A stretch of 64,000 bases of DNA from Alphaproteobacteria bacterium (GTDB lineage: Bacteria; Pseudomonadota; Alphaproteobacteria; UBA8366; Aestuariispiraceae). Below the pieces are notes generated by a model, which saw only the letters and a list, made by a program, of their open reading frames with translations, was not told the DNA's origin and did not search any database. Made by a program: the position numbers and the translations under genes. This document shows positions 17,441 to 27,106 of this stretch, piece after piece; position 1 is the stretch's first letter, and the number at the start of each line of letters is the position of its first letter. The stretch lies in NCBI GenBank assembly GCA_006844765.1, contig SPJV01000216.1, positions 1 to 64,000 of the forward strand. The letters are read 5' to 3'.

Positions 17441-18572
17441 CTATTCTAGATCTTCAACATCCGCGGCGTTGTCACCATCCAACTTCGCGGCAAGCGCGGC
17501 TTCCAGGAAGGGATCAAGCGCGCCGTCCAGAACGGCGGAGGGATTGCCGCTTTCCACCCCGGTCCGCAGATCCTTCACCATCTGATAGGGCTGCAGGACG
17601 TAGGATCGCAGTTGGTGGCCCCAGGCGATATCGGATTTGGCATCCGCCTCTGCCTGTGCCGCTTCTTCGCGGATTTTCAATTCCCGCTCATAAAGCCTGG
17701 CTTGCAGCATCTTCATGGCCTGCGCCCGGTTCTTATGTTGGGAGCGGTCATTCTGACACTGCACGACAATATTGGTCGGGATATGGGTGATCCGAACCGC
17801 GCTATCGGTCTTGTTGACATGCTGACCACCGGCGCCGGACGCCCGATAGGTATCAACCCGCAGCTCTGCCGGATTGATTTCCACTTCGATGGAATCGTCA
17901 ATTTGCGGGTAGACACTGACCGAGGAGAAACTGGTGTGGCGCCGGGCATTGCTGTCATAGGGCGAGATGCGCACGAGCCGATGGACACCGGCTTCCGTCT
18001 TCAGCCAACCATAGGCATCGGCCCCGGCAATCTTGAGGGTCGCTGATTTGATCCCGGCCTCTTCACCGGCGCTTTCTTCCAGCAACTCGGTCTTATAGCC
18101 ATGCTGATCCGCCCAGCGGGAATACATCCGAAACAGCATCTGTGCCCAATCCTGGCTCTCAGTCCCGCCGGCCCCGGCATGGACTTCCAGGAAGCAGTCA
18201 TTGCCGTCCGCTTCGCCCGAAAGTAGGCTTTGCAACTGCAGTTTGCCCGCCGTGTCACGAAGCTTCTCAAGGGCGCTTTCAGCCTCCGCCACCAGATCGC
18301 TGTCGCCTTCTTCTTCCGCGAGTTCGATCATCTCAACATTGTCATTGAGGCCGGATTCGAGCGTCATATAGCCGGAAATACGCGAATCCAGATTGGCGCG
18401 CTCGCGCATGACCTTCTGGGCTTCGTCAGCATTGTCCCAAAGCGTCGGGTCTTCGACCCGGGCGTTCAGTTCTGCCAGGCGTTTTGTCGAGGCATCCCAG
18501 TCAAAGATGCCTCCTCAGCAGTTCGAGCGACTGCTTGAGTTCGTCAACGGTAGCTTGGGTCTCGGCCCGCAT
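17441..18572 (-). CDS. prfB: Peptide chain release factor 2, with programmed +1 frameshift
   Basis: 376-residue factor that releases peptides at UGA and UAA stops. Translation starts at ATG 18572 and runs 23 codons (MRAETQATVD...LLRRHL) to an in-frame TGA at 18501-18503. Just before it is AGGAGG-CAT-CTT-TGA-C, the classic autoregulatory shift site: the ribosome slips +1 on CTT and continues as LDWDASTKRL. The total length of 1132 nt equals 3n+1, confirming one +1 shift. The rest contains SPYDSNARRHTSF, where SPY stands at the SPF recognition position, and the catalytic GGQ in SGAGGQHVNKTDSAVR. The gene lies downstream of mrcA on the same strand. Confidence 0.96.
18501..18515 (-). promoter_or_regulatory. 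prfB programmed frameshift signal
   Basis: On the minus strand the site reads AGGAGGCATCTTTGA. The internal Shine-Dalgarno AGGAGG is 3 nt from the CTT slip codon, and UGA is the RF2-specific stop. Low RF2 lets ribosomes pause and shift; high RF2 terminates, giving negative feedback. Confidence 0.95.
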
Positions 18573-18701
18573 GGTGATTTCTACTCCAACAAAAAATAAC
18601 AATAAGACATGTATTTCCGTGCGAGGTACGCCAGCCGCCGGGCTTCGTCAATCCGGCTTTCGATCTGTTTCAGCTGGACCGTGACCTCTCCAATTCAACG
18701 A

Positions 18702-21233
18702 TCAGTAAAGCCCGCTTGGTGCTTCCCCGCCTTGCTGACCTTGTGTCGGCACGGTGGGAAGGGGCACTGCGCCGGGTTGGGCCGCAGCAGCGGCCGGTGC
18801 GGCTATCTCGGTACCGCCGGAAATGAAGACCGCCTGCTTTCCTGCTGATGGTTCAGTGCCGGCCTTAAAGGCTTCAGTGATGATCTTCTTGCTGGCCGCT
18901 GTCGCAACCTTGCCGGTTTGCGCATCGATACGGACCATCCGCACGCCGGGCGGCGTCCGGAAAGGAATAGCCGGCTTGCCGTCCAACGCCTTTTCCATGA
19001 AAGCCTTGAAGATCGGCGCCGCGACGGAAGACCCGGTTTCCTGACCACCCCATGGCTGCTTGCCAAGTGGTATCGGTGTATCGAAACCGACAAAGACCCC
19101 AACGGCCAGATCAGGCGCAAAGCCAATGAACCAGGTATCACGGGAATCATTCGTCGTGCCGGTCTTACCGGCCAGCGGTTTCCCGATGGCGCGGATTCGC
19201 CGGCCCGTTCCCCGTTGAACCACCCCTTCCAGCATGGTCACGATTTGATAGGCCGCTGCGGGATCGGTCAATTGTGGACGCTCATCCGCCAAATGCGGCA
19301 TTGGCTGATTGTCCCAGTAAGACACGATACAGTCTGCGCATCCCCGTCCGTCATGGCGGAAGATGGTCTTGCCCAGTTTGTCCTGCACCCGGTCTATCAG
19401 AGACGGCACCACCTTCTTACCGCCATTCACCAAGGCCGAATAAGCAGTCACCATATTGATCAGCTTCACCTCTGCCGCGCCGAGAGACATGGCGAGCTGC
19501 GGCGGCATGTTCTCAGCAATGCCAAAGCGCGCTGCCGTCTCACTAACCTTGTCCATCCCAATCGCCTGGGCGAGCCGGACGGTCATCAGGTTTCGCGATT
19601 TCTCAATTCCCAGCCGCATCGGACTGGGACCAAAAAACTCCCGACTGAAGTTCGCCGGTTTCCATTTGCCGAGCCCCTGTCCCTGATCGATCACGAAGGG
19701 CGCATCCAGGATGATCGTCGCCGGCGTGTAACCATTTTCCAGCGCTGTCAGATAGACAAAGGGTTTGAAGGCGGAACCCGGTTGGCGCAGAGCCTGGGTC
19801 GCGCGATTGAACTGGCTGAGTTCGAAACTCCAGCCACCGGTCATTGCCAGAACCCGGCCCGTATGCGGGTCCATCGCAACGATGCCGCCACCAACCTTGG
19901 GTATCTGCCGCAGTCCATAGGTGCCGTCCGGATAGGGAATGGGCGGATCGCCATCATTCTTGCCCTTCCGCTCGGTCACGGTCTCCACAAGGATAACATC
20001 GCCGACGGACAACACATCGGCTGCCTTGCGAATACGATCCCCTCGGCCCTGGTTTCTATCACCCAGATAGGCGCGTGCCCAATAGAGCTCATAAAGCGGG
20101 ATCACGCCGACACCACCGCCACGAAGACCGATCTGTGCATTGCCCTCTTCTAGCGCGGTCACAACGGCAACGCGCCAGCCGGGATTCCCAAGCGGCCGCG
20201 GCACAGCTTCCAGCGCCGTCTGCCAACCGGCAGTCAGATCAATATTGGTGATAGCCCCCCGCCAACCGTGACGACGATCATAAGCAACAAGCCCATCACG
20301 CAGCGCTTCCCGCGCCATGCCCTGCATTTTTGTGTCCAACGTGGTCCGGACCGACAAACCGCCTTCATAGAGACCTTTCTCTCCAAAGCGATCCACCAGA
20401 TCACGACGCACTTCTTCCAGGAAGAAATCCGCCTCGACGAAATCGATGTTATGTCGAGCCTTGGTCACCAGCGGCGATTCCCGCGCTTCTGTCGCAGCGG
20501 CCCGATCAACATAGCCTTCTTCCAACATCCGCCCGATCACCCAGTTACGGCGCGCGATAGCCGCTTCGGTCTTGCGGGTCGGATGATAGTTGTTTGGCGC
20601 TTTCGGCAGGGCGGCAAGATAGGCGATTTCCGCCGTTGTCAGCTCGCTCAAGCTCTTGTCGAAATAGTTCAGCGATGCAGCCGCGACACCATAAGAACCA
20701 ACGCCCAAATAGATCTCATTCAGATAGAGCTCGAGAATGCGGTCCTTTGTCAGCGCCCGTTCGATCCTGAGCGCCAGAATAGCTTCTTTGATCTTTCGCG
20801 TGATCGACAGCTCATTCGTCAGAAGGAAGTTCTTCGCCACCTGCTGGGTGATTGTCGAGGCCCCGACCGGACGCCGTCCCTGGGCGTAGAGCTTCACATT
20901 CTGGATCACCGCGCGCGCCAAGGCTTTCAGATCGACCCCGGGGTGATAGTAGAAATGTTTGTCTTCCGCCGCGATGAACCCGTAGATCAGCTGCTTCGGC
21001 ATCGCCTCAATCGGCACGAAAACCCGCTTCTCAACCGCATATTCCGCCAATAGCCGCCCATCACCGGCATGCACCCGGGTTGAGGTCGGTGGCTCATAGG
21101 TTGCGAGCTGATCATGCGCCGGCAAGTCCTTGCCGTAATGCATGAAGGCCCACAAAACGACACCGGCCCCGGCAATGCCCATCAGCACCAACAGGGTGAA
21201 CAACACCAAAAACGTCTTCATGATTATGCGCAT
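18702..21233 (-). CDS. mrcA: Penicillin-binding protein 1A, bifunctional peptidoglycan synthase
   Basis: 843 residues. N-terminal anchor at about residues 5-27. The GT51 glycosyltransferase domain has the catalytic EDKHFYYHPGVD and STITQQVAKNFLL. The transpeptidase domain has the Ser nucleophile in QPGSAFKPFVYL, then ESRN-type EKSRNLMTVRLAQ, and KTGTTNDSRDTWFIGF (KTG box). It polymerises lipid II and cross-links stems in the periplasm. An Ala/Pro-rich tail ends the protein. The order amidase - mrcA - prfB opposite rne is a layout I associate with alphaproteobacteria. The gap to the amidase gene is 146 bp. Confidence 0.95.
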   Translation of the reverse strand: MRIIMKTFLVLFTLLVLMGIAGAGVVLWAFMHYGKDLPAHDQLATYEPPTSTRVHAGDGRLLAEYAVEKRVFVPIEAMPKQLIYGFIAAEDKHFYYHPGVDLKALARAVIQNVKLYAQGRRPVGASTITQQVAKNFLLTNELSITRKIKEAILALRIERALTKDRILELYLNEIYLGVGSYGVAAASLNYFDKSLSELTTAEIAYLAALPKAPNNYHPTRKTEAAIARRNWVIGRMLEEGYVDRAAATEARESPLVTKARHNIDFVEADFFLEEVRRDLVDRFGEKGLYEGGLSVRTTLDTKMQGMAREALRDGLVAYDRRHGWRGAITNIDLTAGWQTALEAVPRPLGNPGWRVAVVTALEEGNAQIGLRGGGVGVIPLYELYWARAYLGDRNQGRGDRIRKAADVLSVGDVILVETVTERKGKNDGDPPIPYPDGTYGLRQIPKVGGGIVAMDPHTGRVLAMTGGWSFELSQFNRATQALRQPGSAFKPFVYLTALENGYTPATIILDAPFVIDQGQGLGKWKPANFSREFFGPSPMRLGIEKSRNLMTVRLAQAIGMDKVSETAARFGIAENMPPQLAMSLGAAEVKLINMVTAYSALVNGGKKVVPSLIDRVQDKLGKTIFRHDGRGCADCIVSYWDNQPMPHLADERPQLTDPAAAYQIVTMLEGVVQRGTGRRIRAIGKPLAGKTGTTNDSRDTWFIGFAPDLAVGVFVGFDTPIPLGKQPWGGQETGSSVAAPIFKAFMEKALDGKPAIPFRTPPGVRMVRIDAQTGKVATAASKKIITEAFKAGTEPSAGKQAVFISGGTEIAAPAAAAAQPGAVPLPTVPTQGQQGGEAPSGLY

Positions 21234-21379
21234 GCGGCTCTACCGTTCCCTCGGCGTCCCCCGTTATGTGCCGACATCACCGGATTATCAACGTGGCATC
21301 TGCTCTTCAACACAGTCTTCCTAAAAGAATGCGGCGATTTTTTGGATCAGAGTGAGGCTCGACACAGAAACAGCCCTGT

Positions 21380-22663
21380 TTAAGAGCGGCTCATCTTTTC
21401 TTTTCGGTCGAAATAGCGATCCACCGCCCGGACCAGGGCATGCGCAAAGCGTTCCCTGAATTTCTCAGTTCGCAAATTGGCTTCGTCATGGATATTGGAC
21501 AAATAGCCGATCTCCACCAACACGGATGGCACATTCGGGGATTTCAGCACGGCAAAGCCAGCAAACCGATGGGTGTTGCGCAGGACCTTGATATTCTTCG
21601 CGAGCTTTTTCGTCAGCATCTCGGCGAAGTGCCAGCTTTCCTCATTCACACTCTGCTGGGCGAGGTCGATGAGAATCGAAGAAACTTCAGCCGGATATTC
21701 CGACAGATCGGTCCCGGCAATCACATCCGACTTGTTTTCTTTGCGAGCCAGCGCCGCAGCCTCTTTATCAGACGCGTTGTCAGAAAGTGTGTAGACCGAG
21801 GCCCCGCGTAATGAACGCCTGGAATGCGAATCCGCATGCAGCGATACAAACAGCTCCGCCCCCGCTTCATGGGCGATTTCATAACGCCGCCGCAGAGGAA
21901 TAAAGATATCCCGGTCGCGCGTCATCACGACTTTGTAGCGCCCGGTTGCCTCCAAGACCCGCCTCACGGTCTTCGCCATCGCCAGGACAAGATGCTTTTC
22001 ATGTGCACCGGAGCGCCCAATCGCACCGGGATCGACGCCCCCATGCCCCGCGTCGATGGTTACAATGCGCTTGCCATCGGCCTGCGGCTCGGTGGTGGTC
22101 GGTTGCGATGCCTTGCGGCTGCCCAGCGATGCGGCATAGGTCGCCCAGTCTTTTGATGCCGTGGCGCTTTTGCCGCTCTTTCCTGGCGCGATATCGAGAA
22201 CCAATCGGCGGGGCGCCCCATTCGAAGGCGGTAACTGAAACAGCTTTGCCACATGCCCTGGACCGATAAGATCAATCACAACCCGGGTAACGCCCGGCTT
22301 GAAGAGACCATGCCGATACCCGGCGACCAATCCACGGCCACCAGACGCCGCCGCCTCCGGCCCATGCCAATCAAGCTCCGGCAGATCAACGACGATCCTG
22401 TCCGGGTCTTCCAGACCAAAGGCCTGGAACGGCACGGCATCGCTGACCTCCATTACGAAGCGCGTACGACCGTCATGGACGCCAATCCTGATATCGGAAA
22501 TAGCCCCTTGCGAGGCGGCAACCGCAGACCCTGCCGCCACGGCCATGAAGCACAATGCGCATACTACAGGCAGGCAAAACAGCAAGGCGGATGCCGCAAA
22601 AATCCGCACCGCCCGATACTTGGTGTCTGCGCCTGAAATTGGTTTTACCTCTATTGGGGTCAT
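21380..22663 (-). CDS. N-acetylmuramoyl-L-alanine amidase with AMIN domain (AmiC type)
   Basis: About 427 residues. The N-terminal hydrophobic segment is a signal/anchor. An AMIN domain (ISDIRIGVHDGRTRFVMEVS onward) targets the enzyme to septal peptidoglycan. The Amidase_3 catalytic domain begins IVTIDAGHGGVDPGAIG with the zinc His, and continues with LFVSLHADSH and a final VLVEIGYLSN containing the catalytic Glu. It splits septal peptidoglycan for daughter-cell separation. ATG 22663 (MTPIEVKP) is chosen; a TTG at 22732 would extend it by 23 residues. Divergent from rne. Confidence 0.92.
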   Translation of the reverse strand: MTPIEVKPISGADTKYRAVRIFAASALLFCLPVVCALCFMAVAAGSAVAASQGAISDIRIGVHDGRTRFVMEVSDAVPFQAFGLEDPDRIVVDLPELDWHGPEAAASGGRGLVAGYRHGLFKPGVTRVVIDLIGPGHVAKLFQLPPSNGAPRRLVLDIAPGKSGKSATASKDWATYAASLGSRKASQPTTTEPQADGKRIVTIDAGHGGVDPGAIGRSGAHEKHLVLAMAKTVRRVLEATGRYKVVMTRDRDIFIPLRRRYEIAHEAGAELFVSLHADSHSRRSLRGASVYTLSDNASDKEAAALARKENKSDVIAGTDLSEYPAEVSSILIDLAQQSVNEESWHFAEMLTKKLAKNIKVLRNTHRFAGFAVLKSPNVPSVLVEIGYLSNIHDEANLRTEKFRERFAHALVRAVDRYFDRKEKMSRS

Positions 22664-23428
22664 CACCGTTTCACCCTGCCCAAAGGGATCATGACTAGAA
22701 TCCGTGCGAATAGGCCCGATTCGCCCTTCCAAACCAAGAAAAAACGGCGATTTTCAGGCGACTGAGCCGGAAAGCCTCAGCGGAGCTCCAAGCTGGTCCG
22801 TTTGGCCCAAATCTTTGATTAACAATGAATTGATCGAAATTAAGGGATTGTGCTACCCCACGCAGCACGGCTAGATTAGATCGTTCGACAGCCGCGTCGC
22901 AAATGCGGTTTCGTTCCTCCGTCCGAAGCGGCTTCGCCCTCCTACTCTGGTGCGCGGCCTCGCCGGAAAGCCGGCCTTCGGTGCCGAGGCGGTGGGTCGT
23001 AAGAAAGCGAGTTTCCGGAGAATCCTTCCGGAAACCCATTTCCGGAAACCTTCCGCACGAACGAGATCGACCGTAGCCTAACACCGCCCGGAAAGCGGTG
23101 GCGCACGGGACAAACGCAAGGCCAATCTTGGTATCTCAAGGGCGGCCAGGGCTGAAACGGACACGAACCGTAACGTTTTTTCGTGCGGGGTGCTTTAGGT
23201 GAAGAAGACCTGAGGGTGATGAAGACCTGACCAGCACCGCACGTGACAGAAGACAGAATATGACCCTATTAGCGAGCCTTACCAGCGCCGACCCTGCCAG
23301 CCCCACACGGGCGGCCTCGGCGCGCGCCGCAGGACGCGGCTATGGCCTCGCCAACCCTAACCGCCTGGCTTCCCCACAACGTGCCATACAGCGCGCGGTG
23401 CCTGTTGCCCGGGTTGGAGCAATACACA
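22664..23428. other. Long divergent spacer and probable rne leader
   Basis: 765 bp between the amidase and rne start codons with no convincing protein gene. It contains an 8-bp perfect inverted repeat (tttccgga / tccggaaa, 23012-23034) and a further copy of ttccggaaa at 23039-23048, plus GC-rich hairpin-forming segments around 22950-23000. A long structured 5' leader is what RNase E genes use for autoregulation by cleavage of their own mRNA; that role here is inferred. Confidence 0.5.
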
Positions 23429-26308
23429 ATGACACGCAGAATGTTGATAGACGCGACCCACCCCGAGGAGACCCGGGTTACGGTCGTGGACGGAAACCGG
23501 CTTGAGGAATTTGATTACGAAACAACCACAAAGAAGCAGCTGAAAGGGAATATCTATCTCGCGAAAGTAACGCGGGTTGAACCCTCTCTGCAGGCAGCCT
23601 TTGTGGAATATGGCGGCAACCGCCATGGTTTCCTCGCCTTCAGTGAAATCCACCCCGATTATTATCGTATTCCGGTTGCCGACCGGGAAGATCTGATCGA
23701 CGAGTCTTCGGATGACGACGATGATGATGACGATGATCGTCAGGCTCCTTCTGCAGAAGACAATGCTGTAGAGGACGGCGCTGCAGATGACAGCGCTGGC
23801 GAAGATGGAAACGACGATAAGTCTGAAGGCAGCGCAGAAGATTCCAATGCCGAAGATTCCAATACGGATGACAATGGCGATGATGATGACAGCGACGGTG
23901 GTCATGGTGAAGATGGCGCGACCAGCGCCACCCCGGTCGAAGACATGGGTGGCGACGAAGCGGTAGACGAAGCCGCTGAACGCTCAGCACGCCGACGCCC
24001 CCGCATGCGGCGCAACTATAAAATCCAGGAAGTCGTAAAGCGGCGCCAGGTCATGCTGGTGCAGGTGGTAAAGGAAGAGCGCGGCAATAAAGGCGCAGCG
24101 CTGACCACCTATCTCTCGCTTGCCGGACGCTATTGCGTCGTGATGCCGAATACATCGCGCGGCGGTGGGGTAAGCCGCAAGATTTCCAACCCTGCTGACC
24201 GCAAACGGCTGAAGACTGTCCTTGCGGATCTTGAGGTTCCGGACGGCATGGCGGTGATCCTGCGGACAGCTGGTGCCGAGCGCTCAAAGACCGAGATCAA
24301 GCGCGATTTCGAATATATCACCAAGGTCTGGGATGATATCCGCTCGACAACGCTTGCCTCAACAGCGCCATCGCTGATCCATGAGGAAGGCAATCTGGTC
24401 AAGCGGTCGATCCGTGATTTGTACTCAAAGGATATCGACGAGATCCTGGTCTCCGGCGATGACGCCTATAAGCTTGCCAAGAACTTCATGAAGGCGCTGA
24501 TCCCCAGTCACGCCAAGAAGGTTCAGCCATATAAAGACGAACAGGGGATACCGCTCTTTCAGCGTTATCAGGTCGAACAACAACTGATACAGATTCATGA
24601 TCCGATGGTGCAACTGCGCTCCGGCGGGTCCATCGTGCTGCACCAGACCGAAGCTCTGGTGGCGATTGATGTGAACTCCGGCAAAGCAACGCGGGAACGC
24701 CATATCGAGGAAACAGCGCTTAAGACCAACCTGGAAGCGGCCGAGGAAGTTGCCCGTCAACTGCGGCTGCGCGACATGGCTGGTCTGGTGGTCATCGACT
24801 TCATCGATATGGAGGAGAACCGCAACGCCCATGCAGTCGAGCGCAAGTTAAAGGAAGCGCTGCGGCGTGACCGTGCCCGCATTCAAGTGGGCCGGATCAG
24901 TGCCTTCGGGCTGCTTGAGATGTCGCGCCAGCGGCTTCGTCCCAGCTTGATCGAGGCGATGAGTTCCGCCTGCCCGACATGCGGCGGTGTTGGCTATATC
25001 GTTTCAACGGAGACTGCCGCACTGATCGTGCTGCGCGCGCTGGAAGAAGAGGGCCTGCGTCATCGGGCCAATTCTGTCACCGTCACAGTGCCGGGAACGG
25101 TCGCGCTCTATCTCCTCAACAACAAACGTGCCGCGCTGAGCGAGATTGAAGAGACCTATATTCTGGAAGTCTCTATCGAGGTCGCGGATGGCATGCTGCC
25201 ACCGGCTTATGAAATGACCCGCCTCGCCGCCGATGGCACGGTAATCCCGGATGACCCGCCAGAACGGGAGCCACGCCGCGACACCCGGCGCGGCCGAGGC
25301 CATGACCGCGACAAGGACCGTGATCGTGACAGGAATAGCAGCAGCCGTCGACGCGGTCGGGCCCCTGAGCGCGAGGATGAGGAAACGCCAAGCGATGTCG
25401 CAAATGACGACAACTCAGACAGCGCTGAAGAAAGTAAAGACGACAGCCAACGCCGCCGGAAGCGGGGCCGTCGGCGTCGGCGTTACGAAGAAGAATCTCC
25501 CGAGACGAATAGCGAAACCTCGGAAGAATCCAGCGACACTTCTGTGGAAGAGTCCAGTGAGGAAGAGGGAGACGGCGAGTCCCAACCGAAGCGTCGCCGC
25601 AAGCGGGGCCGCCGTGGTGGGCGCCGTCGTGGTCGCGGACGGGGCGAAGAGGCCACGCAGACCGAGACAGATTCTTCCGGTAAGAGCACTGACGCTGAAA
25701 CAGACGCCCCTGTTGGTACCGTAGCGGCTATAGAATCAAACGCTGAGGAAGGTGGCGCTGAAGAAAGTGGCCCTGAGGTGCCGGTGACTGAGGTGCCGGT
25801 GACTGAAGCCTCGGCGCCTGATGCACCTACAGCCGATGCACCTACAGCTGAAGCACCTGCGGATGCCGCACCGAGCGATGGATCAGCAGGCATCACTGAG
25901 GCTGAATCGGCTACGGTAGCTGAACCAGTTGAAGCGGCTGAACCTGCGGCTGCCGAAGAAGCACCAACAAAGGCGAAGCGCGGGCGTCGCAAGGCGTCGA
26001 CCAAAAAAGCGACAGCAAAGAAAGCTGGGGCGAAAAAATCCCGGGCGAAAAAAGCATCTGCGAAGAAACCCGCAGAAGCAAAGCCGGACGCAGATGTCGC
26101 CGACGCTCCAGTATCGGATGCTCCTGCACCGGTGTCTGAAACACCAGCGCCCGCTAGTACCAACGCTGCCAGTACCAACGATGCCAGTACCGACACTGCC
26201 AGTACCGACGCTACCGATGAAGCACGTCCCGCCCCGTTTGAGGTAAAGACCGAAGCGGATCCGGATAAGCCAAAACGGAAGGGTTGGTGGAGCCGGGTCA
26301 TCGGCTGA
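23429..26308 (+). CDS. rne: Ribonuclease E
   Basis: 959-residue endoribonuclease, scaffold of the RNA degradosome. MTRRMLIDATHPEETRV is the usual alphaproteobacterial start, with GGAG upstream of ATG 23429. The S1 domain (about residues 36-290) is split by an extremely acidic insert (91-185, including nine consecutive Asp) and a basic stretch. The RNase H/DNase I-like core contains VAIDVNSGKATRERHIEETA and VVIDFIDMEENRN with the catalytic Asp residues. The zinc link is CPTCGG. The C-terminal ~350 residues are disordered, with alternating acidic and Arg/Lys-rich RNA-binding blocks, an Ala/Glu/Pro region and a Lys/Ala-rich segment, ending in the short motif KRKGWWSRVIG. Confidence 0.96.
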   Translation: MTRRMLIDATHPEETRVTVVDGNRLEEFDYETTTKKQLKGNIYLAKVTRVEPSLQAAFVEYGGNRHGFLAFSEIHPDYYRIPVADREDLIDESSDDDDDDDDDRQAPSAEDNAVEDGAADDSAGEDGNDDKSEGSAEDSNAEDSNTDDNGDDDDSDGGHGEDGATSATPVEDMGGDEAVDEAAERSARRRPRMRRNYKIQEVVKRRQVMLVQVVKEERGNKGAALTTYLSLAGRYCVVMPNTSRGGGVSRKISNPADRKRLKTVLADLEVPDGMAVILRTAGAERSKTEIKRDFEYITKVWDDIRSTTLASTAPSLIHEEGNLVKRSIRDLYSKDIDEILVSGDDAYKLAKNFMKALIPSHAKKVQPYKDEQGIPLFQRYQVEQQLIQIHDPMVQLRSGGSIVLHQTEALVAIDVNSGKATRERHIEETALKTNLEAAEEVARQLRLRDMAGLVVIDFIDMEENRNAHAVERKLKEALRRDRARIQVGRISAFGLLEMSRQRLRPSLIEAMSSACPTCGGVGYIVSTETAALIVLRALEEEGLRHRANSVTVTVPGTVALYLLNNKRAALSEIEETYILEVSIEVADGMLPPAYEMTRLAADGTVIPDDPPEREPRRDTRRGRGHDRDKDRDRDRNSSSRRRGRAPEREDEETPSDVANDDNSDSAEESKDDSQRRRKRGRRRRRYEEESPETNSETSEESSDTSVEESSEEEGDGESQPKRRRKRGRRGGRRRGRGRGEEATQTETDSSGKSTDAETDAPVGTVAAIESNAEEGGAEESGPEVPVTEVPVTEASAPDAPTADAPTAEAPADAAPSDGSAGITEAESATVAEPVEAAEPAAAEEAPTKAKRGRRKASTKKATAKKAGAKKSRAKKASAKKPAEAKPDADVADAPVSDAPAPVSETPAPASTNAASTNDASTDTASTDATDEARPAPFEVKTEADPDKPKRKGWWSRVIG

Positions 26309-26330
26309 TCCAGCGAGATCACATGCTAAA

Positions 26331-26367
26331 ACGCGCGGCGCCGGGTCTCTCGGCGCCGCGTTTTTTT
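26331..26367 (+). terminator. Intrinsic terminator of rne
   Basis: Long GC stem cgcggcgccg / cggcgccgcg with a short loop, followed by seven T residues. It starts 22 bp after the rne stop codon. Confidence 0.92.
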
Positions 26368-26514
26368 GTGTGCTCACAAACCGCCATGCAGGAAACGCAG
26401 GCCATGATTGCGAAAATCGCGTTCGCCTTTCACGCGATGGAGGATCATATCCAGCCTTGAGGTTGGAGCACGGGCTCCACCTGTCGAACGCAAGTCTATG
26501 AAGGATGAGAAGTC

Positions 26515-26736
26515 ATGACCGCACATTATGCTGAGAACACCGCAACCGTCTCTGTAAAAGACATGGTTTCGCGCTTCATCTACGAGGTTGTCGGCACGGT
26601 CGAAACGATTGGCATGAGCATCGCCGGCTGGAACGAACGCCGCGCGGCAGCCCATCATCTTGAACAGTTGCCAGAACATCTGCTGCAGGACATCGGCGTC
26701 AAACGAGGCGACATCCGGCACACGATCGGCGGCTGA
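26515..26736 (+). CDS. DUF1127 small protein (YjiS-like)
   Basis: 73 residues. The C-terminal half carries the DUF1127 pattern RRAAAHHLEQLPEHLLQDIG followed by VKRGDI. In alphaproteobacteria short DUF1127 proteins can bind RNA and affect phosphate and carbon metabolism; whether this one does is unknown. A GGATGAGAAG stretch precedes the ATG as a weak ribosome site. It is monocistronic, between the rne terminator and the cold-shock gene leader. Confidence 0.82.
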   Translation: MTAHYAENTATVSVKDMVSRFIYEVVGTVETIGMSIAGWNERRAAAHHLEQLPEHLLQDIGVKRGDIRHTIGG

Positions 26737-27106
26737 TCAAAGATCGACGCTGCGAATTCCCAAAGTCTGACCAAACGAAATCCGCATCGCGATACGATTT
26801 GGACCATGGACGCCGGCTCATTAACCCGGTAAGGTATGGGCGTAAAGGCGGTATGTCGGGTGTATCAACACCCTGATCCTCGACATCCTGGCTTTGCTGT
26901 GTGTCTTCCCGTTTACCTTTTTTTTAAGGTGACCGGTGAAGACAGGTGGGGTCCGGAAGGGCCAATTGACGACCCGTTGTGGTCTCTATCCCGACGCAAA
27001 GGCTCACGATGAGCCGGCGGCGAGATGAAGCCAGAATGGATCGTTGCGGATCGCGTGAATTCGATGGGTGTGTCGAATATGCTGTTTGATGAGCTTTGGG
27101 GGTTCC
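26737..27106. other. Long leader region of the cold-shock gene
   Basis: 370 bp without a convincing gene. It holds a small hairpin (gggtgt / acaccc, 26858-26873) and an 8-T tract (26918-26925) but no clear terminator. Long untranslated leaders are a known property of cold-shock mRNAs, where they work as thermosensors; that function here is inferred from position only. Confidence 0.4.

Noticed and set aside
23260..23428. Open frame upstream of rne beginning MTLLASLTSADPASP
   Set aside because: Low-complexity Ala/Arg composition and overlap with the rne start in another frame; most likely leader sequence.
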